This document shows, piece after piece, positions 6,772-14,811 of a stretch of 40,862 nt of DNA (position 1 is its first letter; each line of letters starts with the position of its first letter). The stretch lies in contig JAIOSV010000014.1 in NCBI GenBank assembly GCA_021107435.1, positions 1 to 40,862 on the forward strand, read 5' to 3'. The DNA comes from Candidatus Sabulitectum sp. GTDB lineage: Bacteria > Fermentibacterota > Fermentibacteria > Fermentibacterales > JCC-6. Under the pieces are notes generated by a model. The model worked only from the letters and a program-made list of their open reading frames with translations. It had not been told where the DNA came from and did no database searches. The position numbers were made by a program, and so were the translations under genes.

Positions 6772-8961
6772 GTGTCTGTCATTTTGATGAGTCTGATCAA
6801 TACAGTGTTCTTTATCGGTAATCAATGGATTACAGTAGGTGTTACCGATGAAACTCAAACCGTTCGTGCTGGTTCAGTTACTTACCTTCACGATCATTGG
6901 AGTGGAACACAGATGGCTGGGCAGGGGCAGTTTTCCGGAATAAACTCCGATACATGGATACCGGCAGCGGGAGAAATTTCCGTTTTGAGCGATACTGAAC
7001 TTATTTTTCATACAGATCACTTTACTGATGGTTCAAGTTCTTTCCCGCTTGATCTTGCAGTTACTTACAGAGTTATCAATCGAGGTCTTGAGATCAGCTA
7101 CAGGTTTGAGTATTTGGAAGATTGCGAATTCTGGGCACCTCTCGATATTGATTTCTACATTGCGGACTGGGACAATATCAGTATATCAAATCAGACTACT
7201 GTTGATGAAGTATTTCCTCTGGATGGAAGCACAGGCTTCCAGCGTTTTTCCGGTGATCAGATGTTTAAGTTCACCGGTGGGAATAACCCAGCTGCTCTTT
7301 TTGTGTTTCCGAACACATCAAAGGGAATTGTGGTTGTGAACGATGACGGAGCCAACCCGTATATGTCTGTAAAGGTTCTGGATACAGAGAACCCCAGAGA
7401 AAACGCAATGGGACCGGTTCTTCATTCCACAGTTGGAGCCGGACAGGTTGATGAGTATTTCATTCGTTTTTCAATGGATGAGTTTTTCGCACCTGTTTTC
7501 ATAGGAGGTCATCCAAATGGCGCAGAGCGTTCTTCGGCGTGGATGCTTGACGAGCTTACATTTATACACCCGAGCCAGGGAGAGATATGGGGCTTCTCGG
7601 AGACATCCACGGGAGATGAAGGAGTAAGCGCCGGACTGATCAGTCTTCTGGATGAGCACACCTCAATGAAGATGAACTGGCTGTTGCTTCCTGATGGCAT
7701 ACTCACCGGAAACAGGGATTCTGTGTGGTTTGAACCGGGGTATGAAGACAGTTGGTCACACTGGCACGGAACCTGGCGCTTCTCCACAGAGGCCACACCT
7801 GAATATCTTCAATGGATAAGGAATATCCAGGATGATGTTTACCCATGGGCAGACCGGGTGAGAATGGGAAGCCACGGTTATCATCACACACCCAATCCTG
7901 ATTCTTCCTTTGGCGAGTTTCACGAGTTCATTACATATGAACCGCTGGAACACCAGGAAAGGTTTAGAATGGTTTTTCAGGATCTTGACGCCTGCGGTCT
8001 TGATACCAATATGGTTCGAGTCCTCCGCTATCCCGGGCACAGAACATCTCTGAGCGGACTTCAAGCCATAATAGATCACGGCTTTACTTTTTACTGCAAT
8101 GGCTGGCGACTGATAGACTGGTATGCCGGGAAGCAGTTCAGGAACCAGTGGATCAACAGATACCAGACGTCCAACGGCAGGATATGGGGATCAAATTCTG
8201 TGTGGTGGGGAGATTACCAGATGATGTATCCCACAGAGTATCTGTCCGAAGTGATGGACAAAGGCAAATTCGGACTGCTTGGGTGTCATCCAATCAGTAT
8301 GCTGGGCGTAGTTGGCGCCTCATGGATGCCGGAAGCCTATGCGAGAATTGACAGTATTTTAACTTCTCTTGAAAATGATTACGATAATTTCCTGTGGTTG
8401 TTTCCCGGGGAGTACGGTGATTACCTTGAAGATTGCTTCAACATCAGAGTGAACACATTGCGCAGCAATGGAGCGATGCTTCAGTTGACTATGACAGGAA
8501 GCATTCCGGATGGCCTTACTGTTTGCGCGGCACTGAATCCCGCTGATGAAGTATTGTCAGTTGAGCTGAATGAAACACCTGTTCCCTGGGAACTCCGCGG
8601 AGGGGGAAGGCTGTTTGCTGTAATGCCTGAAGCCGGATATGGAGATCATACCGTTTCTATTACCATCAACCCTATGGGTATTGAGAATGGAGATCAGCAG
8701 GAATGCATAGCCATTCATGTACAGAGTCCATGCAGAGGAGAATACCTGAGTGTGAATGTTCAGGGAATACGACCCGGGGAATCATTTGACCTCCGGGTAC
8801 TTGATATCGCGGGAAGAGTAATAACTTCACAACACGAGATATTCAGTGGTTCTGTTTACACTGTCAATTTATCCGGACCTGTGCCATCGGGTGTCTATTT
8901 TGTAACTGCAGCATCAGGAGATGCTATGGCTTCAGCACGAACGGTGGTTACCCCGAGATAA
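6772..8961 (+). CDS. Secreted protein with polysaccharide-deacetylase-like core and C-terminal sorting domain
   Basis: A 729-residue protein I do not recognise as a whole. A short hydrophobic N-terminus (SVILMSLINTVFFIG) may be a signal peptide but lacks a basic start. Residues of about 20-230 are beta-rich. The middle (about residues 245-560) looks like a NodB/polysaccharide-deacetylase-type barrel: DELTFIHPSQG, MGSHGYHHTP (candidate metal His pair) and RVLRYPGHRTS (the R-x-P-x-G type motif). The end has LRVLDIAGRVITS and PSGVYFVTAA, a T9SS-like C-terminal domain. I chose the GTG at 6772 because AGAGGAGG ends 6 nt before it; a TTG at 6766 would touch that site. It is monocistronic with its own promoter. 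The enzyme assignment is inferred from motifs only and the substrate is unknown. Confidence 0.6.
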   Translation: MSVILMSLINTVFFIGNQWITVGVTDETQTVRAGSVTYLHDHWSGTQMAGQGQFSGINSDTWIPAAGEISVLSDTELIFHTDHFTDGSSSFPLDLAVTYRVINRGLEISYRFEYLEDCEFWAPLDIDFYIADWDNISISNQTTVDEVFPLDGSTGFQRFSGDQMFKFTGGNNPAALFVFPNTSKGIVVVNDDGANPYMSVKVLDTENPRENAMGPVLHSTVGAGQVDEYFIRFSMDEFFAPVFIGGHPNGAERSSAWMLDELTFIHPSQGEIWGFSETSTGDEGVSAGLISLLDEHTSMKMNWLLLPDGILTGNRDSVWFEPGYEDSWSHWHGTWRFSTEATPEYLQWIRNIQDDVYPWADRVRMGSHGYHHTPNPDSSFGEFHEFITYEPLEHQERFRMVFQDLDACGLDTNMVRVLRYPGHRTSLSGLQAIIDHGFTFYCNGWRLIDWYAGKQFRNQWINRYQTSNGRIWGSNSVWWGDYQMMYPTEYLSEVMDKGKFGLLGCHPISMLGVVGASWMPEAYARIDSILTSLENDYDNFLWLFPGEYGDYLEDCFNIRVNTLRSNGAMLQLTMTGSIPDGLTVCAALNPADEVLSVELNETPVPWELRGGGRLFAVMPEAGYGDHTVSITINPMGIENGDQQECIAIHVQSPCRGEYLSVNVQGIRPGESFDLRVLDIAGRVITSQHEIFSGSVYTVNLSGPVPSGVYFVTAASGDAMASARTVVTPR

Positions 8962-9010
8962 ATTGTACTTGTTCCAACAGGGTTGATAAATATTTCAGGA
9001 AACACGTATC

Positions 9011-9039
9011 TTGTTTTGTTGCAATTCCATTCGTATAGT
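9011..9039 (+). promoter_or_regulatory. Candidate promoter of the selenium operon
   Basis: TTGTTT (9011-9016), 17 bp, TATAGT (9034-9039; 5 of 6 matches). The predicted start near 9046 gives a 5' leader of about 190 nt before yedF, long enough for the RNA structure found there. The -35 box is weak. Confidence 0.45.
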
Positions 9040-9062
9040 ATCTTTTCATGGAAAGGAGAGCA

Positions 9063-9164
9063 GGGATGCCAATTCCACGCATACTATTCAAGCGCACATG
9101 AGTGGTTGATTCAGGGCACAGGTCTGTGTCCGAATACTTGCATCCCGTCGGGCTGTCACCACTC
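9063..9164 (+). ncRNA. Candidate structured leader RNA (pseudoknot-capable) before yedF-selAB
   Basis: Three pairings are visible. GGGATGC (9063-9069) is the exact complement of GCATCCC (9140-9146). GAGTGGT (9100-9106) is the exact complement of ACCACTC (9158-9164). The hairpin 9109-9135 has 11 bp with one bulged A and a GGTC loop. The first two cross and so form a pseudoknot. Without the first pairing, the other two plus CCC-GTC-GGG (9144-9152) make a three-way junction. It matches no riboswitch consensus I know, and it lacks the T arm of a tRNA, including tRNA-Sec. The placement suggests cis-regulation of selenium genes. Confidence 0.45.
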
Positions 9165-9194
9165 TCAGTGTAACACTTCCAGAAAATTGACTTA

Positions 9195-9234
9195 CCCGTC
9201 GAGGTGCTAACTGAAGCATAGCTTCGAAGGCGGG
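9195..9234 (+). promoter_or_regulatory. Hairpin that can mask the yedF ribosome-binding site
   Basis: CCCG (9195-9198) can pair with CGGG (9231-9234), the 5' part of the yedF Shine-Dalgarno CGGGAG. Between them GAAGC-ATA-GCTTC (9213-9225) forms its own small hairpin. This could be the expression platform of the upstream structured leader. The outer pairing is only 4 bp. Confidence 0.3.
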
Positions 9235-9238
9235 AGAA

Positions 9239-9814
9239 ATGAAAGAAATTGATGCAAGGGGAAGACCTTGTCCTCAACCGGTGCTTCTTGCGAAGGAAGC
9301 TTTGAAAACCGGGGGATCTTTCTCTATTCTTGTTGATGGGTCCGGTCAGGCAGAGAACATAGAACGTGCGGTAAAGAGGGCTGGCGCAAAGAGCAGTATC
9401 AAAAATCAGGATGGATTTGAACGTGTGGAGGTTGTTCCACCTGTTGTTGTTTCGAGAATTGAATCCAGTTCAGGGAAACTTGTTGTTTCCGTTCCTCATG
9501 AGACATTCGGCAGTGGTGGAGACAGAGAGCTTGAAGAAGTCCTCTGCCGCATGTATTTCCATACCTTAACCGAGATGGATGAAGGTGTTCCCAATACCCT
9601 TGTCTTTTACGACAGCGGTGTTTTTCTAACATCTCAGAAGTCCCCGGTACTGGATGATCTGGAAATACTTGAAGGAAATGGTGTTTCTATTCTGGTCTGC
9701 GGTACTTGTCTCAAACACTACGGAATCGTGGAGAAACATGCTGTTGGAACCATTTCTAATATGCATGAGATAGCTGTGGAGCTGGGCAGCGCTGAAAGGC
9801 ATTACTCAATATGA
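9239..9814 (+). CDS. yedF: Sulfurtransferase-like selenium metabolism protein YedF
   Basis: A 191-residue two-part protein. The N-terminal SirA/TusA-like domain (residues 1-75) begins KEIDARGRPCPQPVLLAKEAL with the CPxP motif; Cys11 is the expected persulfide/selenide-carrying residue. The C-terminal DsrE-like domain (about residues 85-191) contains LVFYDSGVFLTS and the Cys-containing LVCGTCLKHYG. This fusion is the form that co-occurs with selenium-using genomes (TIGR03527 type). The Shine-Dalgarno GGGAG lies close to the ATG. It overlaps the next gene by ATGA and heads the operon that continues to selA and selB, which supports a selenium delivery role. Confidence 0.85.
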   Translation: MKEIDARGRPCPQPVLLAKEALKTGGSFSILVDGSGQAENIERAVKRAGAKSSIKNQDGFERVEVVPPVVVSRIESSSGKLVVSVPHETFGSGGDRELEEVLCRMYFHTLTEMDEGVPNTLVFYDSGVFLTSQKSPVLDDLEILEGNGVSILVCGTCLKHYGIVEKHAVGTISNMHEIAVELGSAERHYSI

Positions 9815-10038
9815 GCTACACTTACAGGTTGTTTGATTCTATCAGTTCAGTCATGCTGGCAGCCAGAAGGGTTGAAAAGGGTGGATTGGCCTGTAAGATT
9901 GTTCCCATTCCCAGGGAATTCTCATCTGACTGCGGTGTCTGTCTCAGGACGATATCTCTGGAGGAAAGCAGCATTGAAGATATCCTCAGGAGAGCCGGTA
10001 CTCCTGTTTCAACGATTCACAGAAGGGACGCTGTATAA
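9811..10038 (+). CDS. DUF3343 family Se/S carrier-like protein
   Basis: A 75-residue protein of the DUF3343 type, annotated elsewhere as a putative Se/S carrier. The family pattern is visible: an N-terminal strand and helix (YRLFDSISSVMLAARRV), CKIVPIPREFSSDCGVCLR with Cys28, Cys41 and Cys44, and a short C-terminal helix. The CGVC pair is the likely chalcogen-binding site. The start overlaps the yedF stop (ATGA). It is followed by 103 nt containing a CCGGG-TTTA-CCCGG hairpin (10062-10075) before selA. The function rests on neighbourhood and family, not on a known reaction. Confidence 0.8.
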   Translation: MSYTYRLFDSISSVMLAARRVEKGGLACKIVPIPREFSSDCGVCLRTISLEESSIEDILRRAGTPVSTIHRRDAV

Positions 10039-10141
10039 AACCCTGGATCACTGGTATGGTACCGGGTTTACCCGGAGGAATCGATTCTTCATAGTTGAAA
10101 CACAATTATCAAGTACACAGTTCATCTGATTTGGAGAAAAT

Positions 10142-11524
10142 ATGGGATTGGAAACATTGAAGAATCTGCCTGCAGTTCATGAAATTATCCCTGAAATAGC
10201 TGGAAAACTTTCAGGATTAACACCATCGGAGATTAAAGAAGCGGCCCGTAAGGGTATATTGTGGGCGAGACAATGTGTAATGGATGGTGGAGATCTTCCA
10301 TCAAATGATTCCGTTGTGGAAAAATGTATTCACCTTGGAAAGGCACTTGCGAAACCGGCAATGGAGAGAGTTATCAACGCTACCGGAATAGTACTTCATA
10401 CAGCTATTGGAAGAGCGAGTCTTCCACCCGCCGCGGTTGAGGCAGTCAGCAGGGTTGCCAGTGGTTATTCAGTGCTTCAATGGAACAGAGAAACCGGAAA
10501 AAGGGGCAACAGGGATAAACACATAGAGGAGTTGATAAAGGAGTTGACAGGCGCTGAGGCGGCAACACTTGCCAACAACAATGCAGGCGCTACTCTTCTT
10601 GTGCTTTCCGCAATGGCGGCTGGAAAGGAAGTTATTGTATCCAGGGGACAGCTGGTGGAAATCGGCGGTGCCTTTCGTATTCCTGATGTGATGAAGCAGA
10701 GCGGATGTATGATGGTTGAGGTTGGCTGTACAAATCGAACTCATCTCAAGGATTACGAGAATGCTGTTACAGACCGGACTGCGGCTATACTTCGAGTTCA
10801 TCCGTCCAACTATCTCATCAAGGGTTTCACCAGCGAAGTAGACCTGGAGGATCTGGTTGCGCTGGGCAGAGAGAGAGGCATTCCGGTTATTGATGATCTG
10901 GGCGCCGGAAGCCTGATCCCGTTAAGCAGGTTTGGAATACCATCCGAACCCACAATCATTCACAGTATCGAGGTCGGCGCGGATGTTGTAACATGCTCCG
11001 GGGACAAGCTTATTGGAGGTCCTCAGGCAGGTGTCATTCTGGGCAAAAAAGAATATCTCACTGCTATCAGGAAACATCCTCTTGCCAGAGCCCTCAGAGT
11101 AGGAAAACTGACCATAGCGGCAATTGAGGCATCTCTTCGAGTGTTTCTGGAAGATGATGACTATGTAGCGGCAAACCATCCGGTTTATCATTCTTTTTCA
11201 CGAAAACCGGAAGAACTAATGGAAAGGTCTGAAGCGATTATCAGCTCTGTTGTTCTTCCTTCCAACTGTAAAATGACAGTTGAAAAAATGAACAGTTATG
11301 TTGGCAGTGGCAGTCTTCCCGACTTTGCCATTCCATCCGCAGGGGTTTCTCTGGCATGTCCGGATCCGGAACTGCTGCTGAAGTTACTTCGTTTGTCCAG
11401 CCCGGCAGTGGCTGCAAGATTGGAAGAGAGTGTTGTCAAGTTTGATCTCAGAGCAGTCGCGGAGGCAGAAGATGTTGAGCTTGCCTCACTGATTGAGAAA
11501 AGGCTGGCCGAGCAATGGGTGTGA
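10142..11524 (+). CDS. selA: L-seryl-tRNA(Sec) selenium transferase SelA
   Basis: A 460-residue PLP enzyme that converts Ser-tRNA(Sec) to Sec-tRNA(Sec) using selenophosphate; the length is normal. N-terminal helical tRNA-binding domain, then the fold-type I aminotransferase core: INATGIVLHTAIGRASLP, NNNAGATLLVLSAMA, IDDLGAGSL, and the PLP lysine in SGDKLIGGPQAG (Lys289). The Shine-Dalgarno GGAGA precedes the ATG. The 3' end overlaps selB by 10 nt. selD and selC are not in the window, so the pathway must be completed elsewhere. Confidence 0.95.
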   Translation: MGLETLKNLPAVHEIIPEIAGKLSGLTPSEIKEAARKGILWARQCVMDGGDLPSNDSVVEKCIHLGKALAKPAMERVINATGIVLHTAIGRASLPPAAVEAVSRVASGYSVLQWNRETGKRGNRDKHIEELIKELTGAEAATLANNNAGATLLVLSAMAAGKEVIVSRGQLVEIGGAFRIPDVMKQSGCMMVEVGCTNRTHLKDYENAVTDRTAAILRVHPSNYLIKGFTSEVDLEDLVALGRERGIPVIDDLGAGSLIPLSRFGIPSEPTIIHSIEVGADVVTCSGDKLIGGPQAGVILGKKEYLTAIRKHPLARALRVGKLTIAAIEASLRVFLEDDDYVAANHPVYHSFSRKPEELMERSEAIISSVVLPSNCKMTVEKMNSYVGSGSLPDFAIPSAGVSLACPDPELLLKLLRLSSPAVAARLEESVVKFDLRAVAEAEDVELASLIEKRLAEQWV

Positions 11525-13395
11525 TAATTGGAACGGCTGGCCATATTGATCATGGCAAAAGTACGCTTATGCTGGCTCTTACAGGAAGAGATCCTGACAG
11601 ACTGAAGGAGGAAAAAGCAAGAGGAATAACCATTGAACTGGGATATGTTTTCCTGGAAACACCTGGTGGTGACACAATTTCCTTCATTGATGTTCCCGGA
11701 CACGAGAAGTTTGTGAAAACCATGGTCGCGGGAGTTGCCACTGTTGACTGTTTCCTGCTTGTGGTTTCCGCGGATGAGGGTGTGATGCCTCAGACCGTAG
11801 AACACCTTGACATTCTTCGTCTTCTTGAAGTTGATCGGGGAATAGTGGCGCTGGCAAAATGTGATCTGGTTGATGATGACCTCATAGAACTTGCAGAGGA
11901 AGAGGTAAGGGAAGCCCTGCGGGGAACTCCTGCGGAATCTGCTCCAATCTTTCGAGTATCCGCGAAGACTGGATTTGGTATGGTAGAGCTGAAACAGGCT
12001 CTTTTTCACATGGCTGCTCAGGTTGACGAGAAAAGTTCTCAGGGAAGATTCAGGATGCCTGTTGACAGAATTTTCACACTCAAGGGATTCGGGACAATTA
12101 TTTGCGGGACAGGGCTTTCCGGGAAAGTGAAAGTCGGGGACTCGTTGGAAATTCAGCCTGTTGGCAAGGTATTCCGCGTCAGAGAGCTTGGCGTCAACGA
12201 CCGGAGAAATTCACCTTGCGGCATGGCAGGAGAAAGAATCGCTTTAAATCTTACAGGCCTTCGCAAGGAAGATGTTCACAGAGGAAGTGTGGTTGGGGAA
12301 AAGGGATTTCTCAAGAAACTGAACAGCCTTGATACAACCTGTTCCATGCTTCAGGGAAATGTTGATCTTTTGATCAGACAGAGAGTCCGGTTTCATGCGG
12401 GTACCGCTGAGGTTATGGCCAGAGCTATTCCAGTTGAAGGCAAACCTCTTCTCCGCGGCGAGACAGGGTATGTGCATTTCCAACTGGAGCATCCAGTTGT
12501 GGCCATGCCCGGGGACAGATTTGTAATAAGAAGATACTCTCCGATTGTTACAATCGGAGGTGGTATCATACTTGATACAGGCACACGGAAAGTGCGTTCC
12601 AGATTCAGAGAAGCAAGACTCGAACACCTTGATCTGCTTTCTCACGGTGATCTGGAAGATCTGTTGTTTGAAGCAATGGAGGATACCCTCTGTCACTTTG
12701 TTGAAGTTGCTGATTTCATGAAGAAAACCGGTGTGGAACCTGTGGATTTCAACAAGGCCGCAGAGTCACTGGTTGAACAGAACAGGGCTCTGTTTGCCGG
12801 AGAGGGTAAATCAGCCAGGCTGATATTGAGTGCCGCTGTTGAGGAGGTGGAGCGGAAAATTCTCGGGAGCATAGCAACAGTTCATCGGAATGTACCTTTG
12901 AGTCCGGGTCTTCCGTCAGCCCATCTTGCCAGAAAGCTGCCGCCCGATATACCTGTATGGACAGTAAGATTCTGCTTATTCAGACTTCAGGAGGAGAAGA
13001 AAGTTCAGAGGCGTGGTGGTTTTCTCTGTCTAAGCGATTTTCCAGAACAATTATCCGGAGAAACTCTCAAGCAGGCAGACCGGATTCTATCCGATGCGAG
13101 GAAAGCAGGACTTCAGGGAATGAAAACTCCTGCACCCGGAAGAAGGATAGAGGATATTGAAGCTTTGCTCAACCGGGGCTTTCTCTTCAACCTTTCAGAA
13201 AATCTGATTTCAACGGAGGACTCTGTTGGGAAAGTGAAGAACATTGTTTTCGAAGCTTTCGGCGAGAAGCCATTCCGTCTTGGCGAACTCAGAGAAACCC
13301 TGGGAGTTTCAAGGAAAATCGCTCTCATGTGGGCGGAGGTTCTGGACGGGCGGAATATCACCAGGAGGGACGGGGAAAGCAGATTTCTGGTGTGA
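11515..13395 (+). CDS. selB: Selenocysteine-specific translation elongation factor SelB
   Basis: A 626-residue GTPase that brings Sec-tRNA(Sec) to UGA codons marked by a SECIS hairpin. G1 is GTAGHIDHGKST (residues 6-17), G2 lies in the ARGITIELGY segment, G3 is DVPGHEKF (from about residue 62), G4 is AKCD (a variant of NKxD usual in SelB), G5 is SAKTG. EF-Tu-like beta domains follow, with FTLKGFGTIICGTG. The C-terminal third, with several winged-helix modules, ends in a basic segment and is the SECIS-binding part in the family. It starts inside the end of selA, so the two are probably translationally coupled. Its presence implies selenoproteins in this genome, though I found none here. Confidence 0.95.
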   Translation: MGVIIGTAGHIDHGKSTLMLALTGRDPDRLKEEKARGITIELGYVFLETPGGDTISFIDVPGHEKFVKTMVAGVATVDCFLLVVSADEGVMPQTVEHLDILRLLEVDRGIVALAKCDLVDDDLIELAEEEVREALRGTPAESAPIFRVSAKTGFGMVELKQALFHMAAQVDEKSSQGRFRMPVDRIFTLKGFGTIICGTGLSGKVKVGDSLEIQPVGKVFRVRELGVNDRRNSPCGMAGERIALNLTGLRKEDVHRGSVVGEKGFLKKLNSLDTTCSMLQGNVDLLIRQRVRFHAGTAEVMARAIPVEGKPLLRGETGYVHFQLEHPVVAMPGDRFVIRRYSPIVTIGGGIILDTGTRKVRSRFREARLEHLDLLSHGDLEDLLFEAMEDTLCHFVEVADFMKKTGVEPVDFNKAAESLVEQNRALFAGEGKSARLILSAAVEEVERKILGSIATVHRNVPLSPGLPSAHLARKLPPDIPVWTVRFCLFRLQEEKKVQRRGGFLCLSDFPEQLSGETLKQADRILSDARKAGLQGMKTPAPGRRIEDIEALLNRGFLFNLSENLISTEDSVGKVKNIVFEAFGEKPFRLGELRETLGVSRKIALMWAEVLDGRNITRRDGESRFLV

Positions 13396-13410
13396 CATTA
13401 TTGATGATAC

Positions 13411-13439
13411 TTTACAAAAGCACTGGTATTTCTTATTCT
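13411..13439 (+). promoter_or_regulatory. Candidate promoter of the polysaccharide genes
   Basis: TTTACA (13411-13416; 5 of 6), 17 bp, TATTCT (13434-13439; 4 of 6) in the 113-bp gap between selB and ugd. Confidence 0.4.
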
Positions 13440-13508
13440 CACCCTTCGCAGTAGTACGGAAAACATCATATTATTATCATGTATCCATGCCCATAGAGGA
13501 GTTCCTAG

Positions 13509-14810
13509 ATGAAAATAGCAGTTATCGGAAGCGGATATGTAGGGCTGGTAGCCGCCGCGTGTCTCGCAGAGATGGGAAATACAATAGCTTGCGTTGACAA
13601 TGATCAGGGTAAGATAGACGGTCTCAAGAAGGGTAAGCTACCAATTTATGAGCCCGGACTTGATGTACTCATCGAGAGGAATGTCAGAGAGGGGAGGCTT
13701 TCCTTTTCTACAGATACCGCACAGGCTGTTAAGGAAAGCATCATTGTTTTTATTGCTGTCGGCACTCCCCCCGGGGAGGACGGCAGTGCTGATCTTAAGC
13801 ATGTTCTTTCAGTGGCTGCTGATATTGGAAAGGCCATGAACGACTGGAAGATTGTTATCAACAAGAGCACTGTCCCCGTTGGTACTTCTGATCTTGTTAA
13901 AGCTGAGGTAAGAAAGTACACTGATTTCAGGGTAGATGTAGTGAGTAATCCTGAGTTCCTCAAAGAGGGAGCTGCCATCGATGATTTCATGAAGCCGGAC
14001 AGGGTTATTATCGGTACTGCCAGCGAAGAGGTCGCAGAGATAATGAGAGAGCTTTACTCTCCATTTGTTCGCACAAACAATCCCATATACATAATGAGTA
14101 ATAAGTCAGCGGAACTCACTAAATATGTCGCAAACAGCCTGCTTGCTACCAAGATCAGTTTCATGAACGAGATAGCGAATCTGTGCGATACTGTGGGTGC
14201 TGATATAAAAGATATCAGGAAGGGAATCGGCAGCGACACAAGAATCGGGCCGCATTTCATTTTTCCCGGTGTTGGTTTTGGAGGAAGCTGTTTTCCCAAG
14301 GACGTGAGAGCCCTCATGCATACATCCGATGAGCACGGTTACCATCTTGACATTCTTGAAGCTGTCACTGAGGTGAACCGCAAGCAGAAAAAGATAATGG
14401 GCAGAAAGATAGCTCTGGAGTTCGGGGAAGATCTCTCTGGAAGGACTTTCGGTATATGGGGACTTTCATTCAAGCCTAACACCGATGATATGCGTGATGC
14501 TCCATCAATTGTCATCATTAACGAGCTGCTTCAGAGAGGCGCTCGCATAAAGGCTTATGATCCTGAGGCGACTAAGTACGCTAAAACAATTCTCGGTGAC
14601 ACGATTGAATACAGCTCCTCCGGTTATGACGCTCTGGATGGTTCTGATGCTCTTATTTTGATTACCGAGTGGACTGAGTTCAGAGAGCCGGACTTTGATC
14701 GTATCAGTTCACTGCTGAAGAAACCTGTAATTTTTGATGGCAGAAACATCTGGAATCCCGGGAAACTTGTTTCAAGAGGATTCACTTACTACGGTATTGG
14801 AAGAGGTTAA
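13509..14810 (+). CDS. ugd: UDP-glucose 6-dehydrogenase
   Basis: A 433-residue cytoplasmic enzyme that oxidises UDP-glucose to UDP-glucuronate with two NAD+. N-terminal Rossmann motif GSGYVGLVAAACLAEMG; IVINKSTVPVGTSD; SNPEFLKEGAAIDDFMKPDRV, which is typical of the UDP-Glc subgroup; catalytic Cys261 in GGSCFPKD; and C-terminal UDP-binding domain with GLSFKPNTDDMRDAPS. AGAGGAG lies before the ATG. It is first of a run with a second sugar dehydrogenase, an SLBB-type gene and a Wzc-like gene, pointing to acidic exopolysaccharide or capsule synthesis. Confidence 0.92.
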   Translation: MKIAVIGSGYVGLVAAACLAEMGNTIACVDNDQGKIDGLKKGKLPIYEPGLDVLIERNVREGRLSFSTDTAQAVKESIIVFIAVGTPPGEDGSADLKHVLSVAADIGKAMNDWKIVINKSTVPVGTSDLVKAEVRKYTDFRVDVVSNPEFLKEGAAIDDFMKPDRVIIGTASEEVAEIMRELYSPFVRTNNPIYIMSNKSAELTKYVANSLLATKISFMNEIANLCDTVGADIKDIRKGIGSDTRIGPHFIFPGVGFGGSCFPKDVRALMHTSDEHGYHLDILEAVTEVNRKQKKIMGRKIALEFGEDLSGRTFGIWGLSFKPNTDDMRDAPSIVIINELLQRGARIKAYDPEATKYAKTILGDTIEYSSSGYDALDGSDALILITEWTEFREPDFDRISSLLKKPVIFDGRNIWNPGKLVSRGFTYYGIGRG

Positions 14811-14811
14811 C

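Noticed and set aside
9063..9180. Possible tRNA-Sec (selC) in the leader of the selenium operon, suggested by the GGGATGC/GCATCCC stem and GGAA...TTCC ends.
   Set aside because: There is no T arm with a TTCRA-type loop, no anticodon arm presenting TCA in a 7-nt loop, and the stems cross as a pseudoknot, not a cloverleaf.
8948..9277. Minus-strand frame of 109 codons and a plus-strand frame of 75 codons in the selenium leader.
   Set aside because: No ribosome-binding site, no coding-like composition, and they overlap the structured leader and yedF start.
14734..14811. Longer N-terminus for the second nucleotide-sugar dehydrogenase.
   Set aside because: The extra codons lie inside ugd, are not family-like, and the ATG at 14812 has a proper ribosome-binding site.
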